From Versatilivorator sp963663845 (GTDB taxonomy: Bacteria; Acidobacteriota; Terriglobia; Versatilivoradales; Versatilivoraceae): DNA of 64,000 nucleotides. The DNA is taken from the NCBI GenBank assembly GCA_963663845.2, contig OY760650.2, forward strand, positions 310,001-374,000, written 5' to 3'. The translations under genes and the position numbers were made by a program. How positions within the stretch are numbered: position 1 is the first letter of the stretch; each line of letters opens with the position of its first letter. Shown here one piece after another: positions 60,206-64,000 of the stretch. Under the pieces are notes generated by a model. It ran no database searches and was not told the DNA's origin. It worked only from the letters and a program-made list of their open reading frames with translations.

Positions 60206-61858
60206 ATGGAACGTCGAGAATGGCTCGCCCAGACCGGCTTGACCCTCATGGCCACCCGGCTCGCCCCGGCAGCCGGGCGGCTGCCGGCAAGCGGAGGCGG
60301 GAGCCGGGCGAGGCTCAACCCCTGGCGCCTCCAGGACGCCGACCTGCGTTCCTACATGCTGCTGGGGGTGCGCCACATCTACCGGAGCGCCATCAACCGC
60401 AGTCGCGGATGCCTTCCCTACGTGCGCTTCAACCTCACCGAGGAACCCACCTGGGCCCGGCACGAGTACTGGGGATCACCTCACATGGTGGGGCGCTTCC
60501 TGGATGCGCTGGCTGTCTGTTCGCCGATCCTGGATTTGCCGGCCGACCGCGAGGCCGTGGAGGGGCTGCAACGGTTGCTGCACGAGTCGGTCGACCATCC
60601 CTCCGGGTTGGCCTTCGACACCCTGCCCGGCCCCGACGGCAAGCGCACGGCCGCTTTGCACCACTCCCGCGAGGTGCTGCTGGGGTTGCTGGGTCTCCGG
60701 GAATGGCAAGGGTCCGAACCCTCCATCCGGCTGGCCCGGCGATTTGTGCGAAGGCTGGAGGAGGTGACCCGGACCACCGGCTCCTTCCCCTCGGACAAGT
60801 ACTCGGAGGAGGGTTGGATGCCCTCTCCGACCCGCAAGCTCAATCAGACCTCGGGACGGTTGATCGGGGCCCTGGTGAAGTACTTTCGTGCCACCCGTGA
60901 TTCCCTGGCGGTCGACCTGGCCGTGCGTTTCGCCGAGGCCAACATCGAGGCCTGCTTTACCTCCAAGGGCGAGCTGACGCCGGATGCCGGCGAGCACCTT
61001 CACTCATCGGAAGGAACCATGACCTCCCTGATCGATCTGGGACTGCTCACGGGAGAACAGCGGTATCTGAAAATGGGACGCCTGCTCTACGACGTCGGCT
61101 TGCGGCGCTGGCGAACCTCCTGGGGCTGGGCCAAGGAGAGCAGGAACGACCAGCCGGGTCGCGGGGAGGCCAACAACACCGGCGACTTCGTGGAAGCCGC
61201 CTTGCTGCTGGGCCTCAGCGGGCACCCCCAATATTTCCAGGACGCCGAACGGATGATTCGCAACGGCTTGCTGGCCTCCCAGGTGGTGACCACCGACTGG
61301 ATTCCGCAATCCTCCCTGGCCGACACCAGCGACTACGCCTATGCGCGAATCCGGGATCGGGCGCGGGGCGCCTTCGCCTTCACGCTGCCCAACGCCTACC
61401 ACTCCTACAACACCGATCTGATGGGCGGGGCGCTGCAGTCACTGGCGGAGGCCTACCAGGCCAGCGTGGTGAAGGAGGAATCGGGAGTCTGGGTGAACCT
61501 GCTGTTCAGCACCGACACCCCGTGGCTCCGGGTGCATTCGGAGGTGCCTCGGACCGGCCGGCTGCGACTGGAGGTGCTGCAGGAGGAGCGGGTGAGGATT
61601 CGACTGCCGGATTGGATCCCGGCGGAAACGGTGCGGGTCGACGGAGCCGGCGGTCCCGGCAAGACCCGACGGCGGGAAAACACCCTCGACCTGGGTCCCT
61701 TGGCCAAGGGATCCAAGGTTTCGGTCACCTTCGATCAACCCGGGCGCCGAACCCGGGAGCGGGCTCCAGGATCCCCGGACCCCTTCGAGGTGGAATGGCG
61801 AGGCGATACCATCGTGGCCATGGAGCCCAGGCCCTCCCGGCCCATCGCTCTCTATTGA
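60206..61858 (+). CDS. GH127/DUF1680-like exported glycosidase candidate
   Basis: 550 residues, start preceded by AAAGGAAA. The N-terminus MERREWLAQTGLTLMATRLA looks like a twin-arginine signal with RR followed by a hydrophobic run. The middle is an alpha-barrel (LHHSREVLLGLLGLREW; GRLIGALVKYFRATRDSLAV; GTMTSLIDLGLLTGEQRYLK; NNTGDFVEAALLLGLSGHPQ). A beta-sandwich tail follows (VWVNLLFSTDTPWLRV; LEVLQEERVRIRLPDWIP), as in GH127 beta-L-arabinofuranosidases. The assignment is by layout; the Cys-zinc site of GH127 was not found, so another GH family is possible. Confidence 0.65.
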   Translation: MERREWLAQTGLTLMATRLAPAAGRLPASGGGSRARLNPWRLQDADLRSYMLLGVRHIYRSAINRSRGCLPYVRFNLTEEPTWARHEYWGSPHMVGRFLDALAVCSPILDLPADREAVEGLQRLLHESVDHPSGLAFDTLPGPDGKRTAALHHSREVLLGLLGLREWQGSEPSIRLARRFVRRLEEVTRTTGSFPSDKYSEEGWMPSPTRKLNQTSGRLIGALVKYFRATRDSLAVDLAVRFAEANIEACFTSKGELTPDAGEHLHSSEGTMTSLIDLGLLTGEQRYLKMGRLLYDVGLRRWRTSWGWAKESRNDQPGRGEANNTGDFVEAALLLGLSGHPQYFQDAERMIRNGLLASQVVTTDWIPQSSLADTSDYAYARIRDRARGAFAFTLPNAYHSYNTDLMGGALQSLAEAYQASVVKEESGVWVNLLFSTDTPWLRVHSEVPRTGRLRLEVLQEERVRIRLPDWIPAETVRVDGAGGPGKTRRRENTLDLGPLAKGSKVSVTFDQPGRRTRERAPGSPDPFEVEWRGDTIVAMEPRPSRPIALY

Positions 61859-61887
61859 CCTCGACCCGCATTCCCCATCGGAAGAAC

Positions 61888-61964
<77 letters not shown>

Positions 61965-61984
61965 TCCGGTTTGCCGAGCCTCCC

Positions 61985-62013
61985 AAGCTAGCCGATGGGC
62001 ACCCGGCTGTCAA
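61985..62013 (-). promoter_or_regulatory. Promoter of tRNA-Pro
   Basis: On the minus strand TTGACA (62013-62008, perfect) and TAGCTT (61990-61985) are 17 bases apart, 20 bases before the tRNA 5' end. Confidence 0.65.
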
Positions 62014-62037
62014 GAGACGGAGCTTGTGCCCGTCTGG

Positions 62038-62302
62038 TGTTCTGTCTCAGAAATAGGGTTGCCATATTTCGGAGCGCAACGGCGCCGTATTCTAGGAGCG
62101 ACGAGGAGCCAATGCTATTCATTGCGAGGAGGAGCGACGACGAAGACGGCGCCGTTCCGCCCGAACCCGGAGGGCCGATGGAGGTTCCGGGGAGGGAGTG
62201 CACAACGGTGCCTGTTGGCTGAAACACAACGGGCCTCTCCTCCCGACCCTTTCCCGGTGGAACCTCCATCGGAGATGGTGACCCTATTTCTGAGACAGGA
62301 CA
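62038..62302. mobile_element. 265-bp element with 22-bp terminal inverted repeats (non-autonomous)
   Basis: The left end TGTTCTGTCTCAGAAATAGG-GT and the inverted right end (62281-62302) match at 21 of 22 positions. Inside, CGATGGAGGTTCC (62176-62188) has a perfect inverted copy near 62260-62272, and AACGGCGCCGT recurs inverted at 62079 and 62147. No transposase frame fits. The right end directly abuts the rdgB stop codon (62303-62305). Solo ends occur at 29999, 43791 and 49322. Confidence 0.68.
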
Positions 62303-62941
62303 CTATACCCCGAACAGCGCCTGCTGCAACTTTCGCAGGGCCCGGCCCCGGTGGCTGATGCGCAACTTCTCTCCCGGACTCAATTCCGCCAGGGAGCAGC
62401 CCCGCTCGGGAACCTGGAAGATGGGGTCGTAGCCGAATCCGTTGTCCCCCCGCAGATCTCGCCCAATCACGCCCCTCAGCGTCCCTCGAAACACCTCCAG
62501 CACCACCCCCCGCTGAGCCAGCGCGATAGAGCACTCGAACCGGGCCGTCCGCCGGGCATCCTCCACTTGTTCCAATTCCTCCAGGATCTTGCGGCAACGT
62601 TCCGCGTCGCTGGCCTGCTCGCTGAGGTAGCGGGCGGAATAGATCCCCGGGCGGCCGCCCAGGGCATCCACCAGCAGCCCCGAGTCGTCGGCCAGGGTCG
62701 GGAGCTCGGCAAATCGGCTGTAGTGGACGGCCTTCTGGCGGGCGTTGGCCTCGAAGGTGGTTCCCTCTTCCGGGGCCGTGGTCACGCCGGGAACCGCCTC
62801 CAGAGAGACCAGCTCGACCGGCGCCATCGCCAGAGACAACTTCATTTCCTCAAGCTTGCCCCGGTTGAAGGTGGCCACCAGCAAGCGGGGCCCCAGGGAA
62901 GATTTCGACCGGCGGCGAGTCGGTTTGGGATCGGGAGGCAC
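62303..62941 (-). CDS. rdgB: XTP/dITP diphosphatase (RdgB/HAM1 family)
   Basis: 212 residues from a GTG at 62941. An open frame extends to 63043 but codes through GAGTGGAGAG repeats and was not accepted. Motifs: LLVATFNRGKLEEMK (substrate loop), TLADDSGLLVDALGGRPGIYSARY, GVIGRDLRGDNGFGYDPIFQVP and ISHRGRAL. It removes inosine and xanthosine triphosphates from the nucleotide pool. It lies downstream of rph; an inserted element now separates the two. Confidence 0.95.
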   Translation of the reverse strand: MPPDPKPTRRRSKSSLGPRLLVATFNRGKLEEMKLSLAMAPVELVSLEAVPGVTTAPEEGTTFEANARQKAVHYSRFAELPTLADDSGLLVDALGGRPGIYSARYLSEQASDAERCRKILEELEQVEDARRTARFECSIALAQRGVVLEVFRGTLRGVIGRDLRGDNGFGYDPIFQVPERGCSLAELSPGEKLRISHRGRALRKLQQALFGV

Positions 62942-62963
62942 GCTTTCTGTTGTTCCAGACGAG

Positions 62964-63236
62964 TGAAGAGTGGAGAGTGGAGAGTGAAGAGCTATTCGAT
63001 CGACACGCCAAGCATCTTGCCAGTCTCGGCACAGTCCTTCCAATTGGACTGGAATCGATCAGTCAAGTGTCTTGTGGATATCGGCACGGTCGTTGAGAAA
63101 ATGCAACTGGGTCATCAGGCGCTCGCCCATCCCGGCACCCTTCGCTGACCACTCTTCACTCTCCACTCTCCACTTGTCACCTACGCAGGCCGCCGTTCCA
63201 TACGACGGGGCGGCTCATGAGGGGCGAAACAGGGAC
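62964..63236. mobile_element. Insertion-like element with a perfect 12-bp flanking direct repeat
   Basis: GTTCCAGACGAG occurs at 62952-62963 and again at 63237-63248. Between them lie TGAAGAGTGGAGAGTGGAGA at the left and its inverse CACTCTTCACTCTCCACTCT (about 63148-63176), then CCGCCGTTCCATACGACGGG. The inner part holds two diverged copies of an about 50-base unit (62993-63049 and 63052-63100). No protein-coding frame is convincing. Confidence 0.62.
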
Positions 63237-63251
63237 GTTCCAGACGAGCTC

Positions 63252-63968
63252 CTACAGCCGGATCAGGCTCTTCTGGATCTCGACCAGCCGGGCTATGCCT
63301 TCGGCGGCCAGATCCATGAGGGCGCTGAGGGCCTGGCGGGAGAAGGGGTCTCCTTCAGCCGTCCCCTGCACCTCGACCAGCGAGCCGGCGCCCGTCTGGA
63401 CTACGTTCATATCAACCTGCGCCCGGGAGTCCTCTTCGTAGTTGAGGTCCAATAGCGGCGTTCCCGCCACGACACCCACGCTGGTGGCCGCCACGTAGTC
63501 CTTGATCGGCAGGGCCGGCAGGGTTCCCTGATCCACAAGTCCTTGCAGAGCCAGCGCCAAGGCCGCAAAGGCGCCGGTGATGGAAGCGGTGCGGGTCCCG
63601 CCGTCCGCCTGGATCACGTCGCAATCCACCCAGACGGTCCGTTCTCCCAGATCCCGCAGGCGCGTAACGCTTCGAAGAGATCGGCCGATCAAGCGCTGAA
63701 TCTCGTGAGTCCGGCCCGAGACCCTTCCACGACTGGATTCCCGGGGGGTCCGGGTCTCGGTGGCCCTGGGAAGCATGGCGTATTCGCTGGTGACCCATCC
63801 CCGATTCTTTCCCCGCAGGAAGGGCGGCACCGAATCTTCGATGCTGGCCGTGCAGATGACCCGGGTATTCCCCACCGCAATCAGCACCGAGCCCTCGGCC
63901 CCGGAAATGAATTCGGGCTGCATGGTTACCGGTCTCAGTTCCCTGCTCTCTCGCCCGTCGGTGCGCAT
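63252..63968 (-). CDS. rph: Ribonuclease PH
   Basis: 238 residues, full length. Characteristic blocks: RPVTMQPEFISGAEGSVLI, MLPRATETRTPRESSRGRVS, EIQRLIGRSLRSVTRL, DCDVIQADGGTRTASITGAF and LNYEEDSRAQVDMNVV. It trims the 3' end of tRNA precursors with phosphate as co-substrate. The ATG is at 63968. The rph-rdgB pair on one strand is a common bacterial arrangement. Confidence 0.97.
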   Translation of the reverse strand: MRTDGRESRELRPVTMQPEFISGAEGSVLIAVGNTRVICTASIEDSVPPFLRGKNRGWVTSEYAMLPRATETRTPRESSRGRVSGRTHEIQRLIGRSLRSVTRLRDLGERTVWVDCDVIQADGGTRTASITGAFAALALALQGLVDQGTLPALPIKDYVAATSVGVVAGTPLLDLNYEEDSRAQVDMNVVQTGAGSLVEVQGTAEGDPFSRQALSALMDLAAEGIARLVEIQKSLIRL

Positions 63969-64000
63969 GGCGTTCCTTTCAATACTCCTGCAATTCAGTG

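Overview
The window reads as a GC-rich chromosomal segment of an Acidobacteriota bacterium, probably an uncultured lineage. The lineage call is inference from content: three secreted proteins of the acidobacterial 'VWFA-related' type, a TonB-family protein with an N-terminal repeat layout of the kind acidobacteria carry, bacillithiol genes (bshA, bshB1), DUF1080 and GH127-like secreted proteins, and a HemD-HemE fusion. It is diderm: there is a full Tol-Pal set, two LolA-fold proteins, Lgt/LspA and a type IV pilus assembly operon. No phage, CRISPR, rRNA or intact transposase was seen. Two tRNA genes are present (Gly-GCC, Pro-UGG).

Layout: 1-6.8 kb (minus strand) holds a response regulator, a LolA-like carrier and pilC-pilB-pilM-pilN-pilO plus a gene cut by the window edge. 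6.8-7.7 kb is a repeat island. 7.7-9.7 kb holds aquaporin, arsenate reductase-like and site-2 protease genes (plus). 10-14.1 kb has DUF29, a beta-propeller glycosidase-like gene coupled to recA, and a 3-hydroxyacyl-CoA dehydrogenase. 14.3-18.8 kb has VWFA-1, a LolA-like protein, a CPBP protease and a TonB-family protein. 19.2-26.4 kb is a plus-strand run ileS-lspA-lgt-pseudouridine synthase-VWFA-2-VWFA-3. 26.5-31.0 kb (minus) holds queE and the phoH-ybeY-corC-era operon. 31.4-37.5 kb (minus) is a packed operon nnr-tsaE-bshB1-bshA-ligA, followed by tRNA-Gly and hemDE. 40.1-47.0 kb has a DUF1080 lipoprotein, two unknown exported proteins, a bifunctional nuclease, miaB and recN. 47.3-54.4 kb (plus) is tolQ-tolR-tonB/tolA-tolB-pal-cpoB-ssb and a pseudokinase. 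55.3-64 kb has transketolase, exonuclease III, pterin dehydratase, a Tat-type TIM-barrel protein, a GH127-like protein, tRNA-Pro, rdgB and rph.

The most unusual signal is in the spaces between genes. Several interspersed repeat families are arranged in modular islands at 6.8-7.7, 16.1-16.7, 27.2, 31.1-31.4, 54.4-55.3, 57.9-58.2 and 62.0-63.25 kb. One family (five full copies of about 143-166 bp, with 9-bp-periodic inverted ends) looks like a MITE. Another is a 265-bp element with 21/22-bp inverted ends, and a third is flanked by a perfect 12-bp direct repeat. Many copies begin or end within a few bases of a stop codon, and one appears to supply the C-terminus of PhoH. No computation was run, so alignments and copy counts are by eye.
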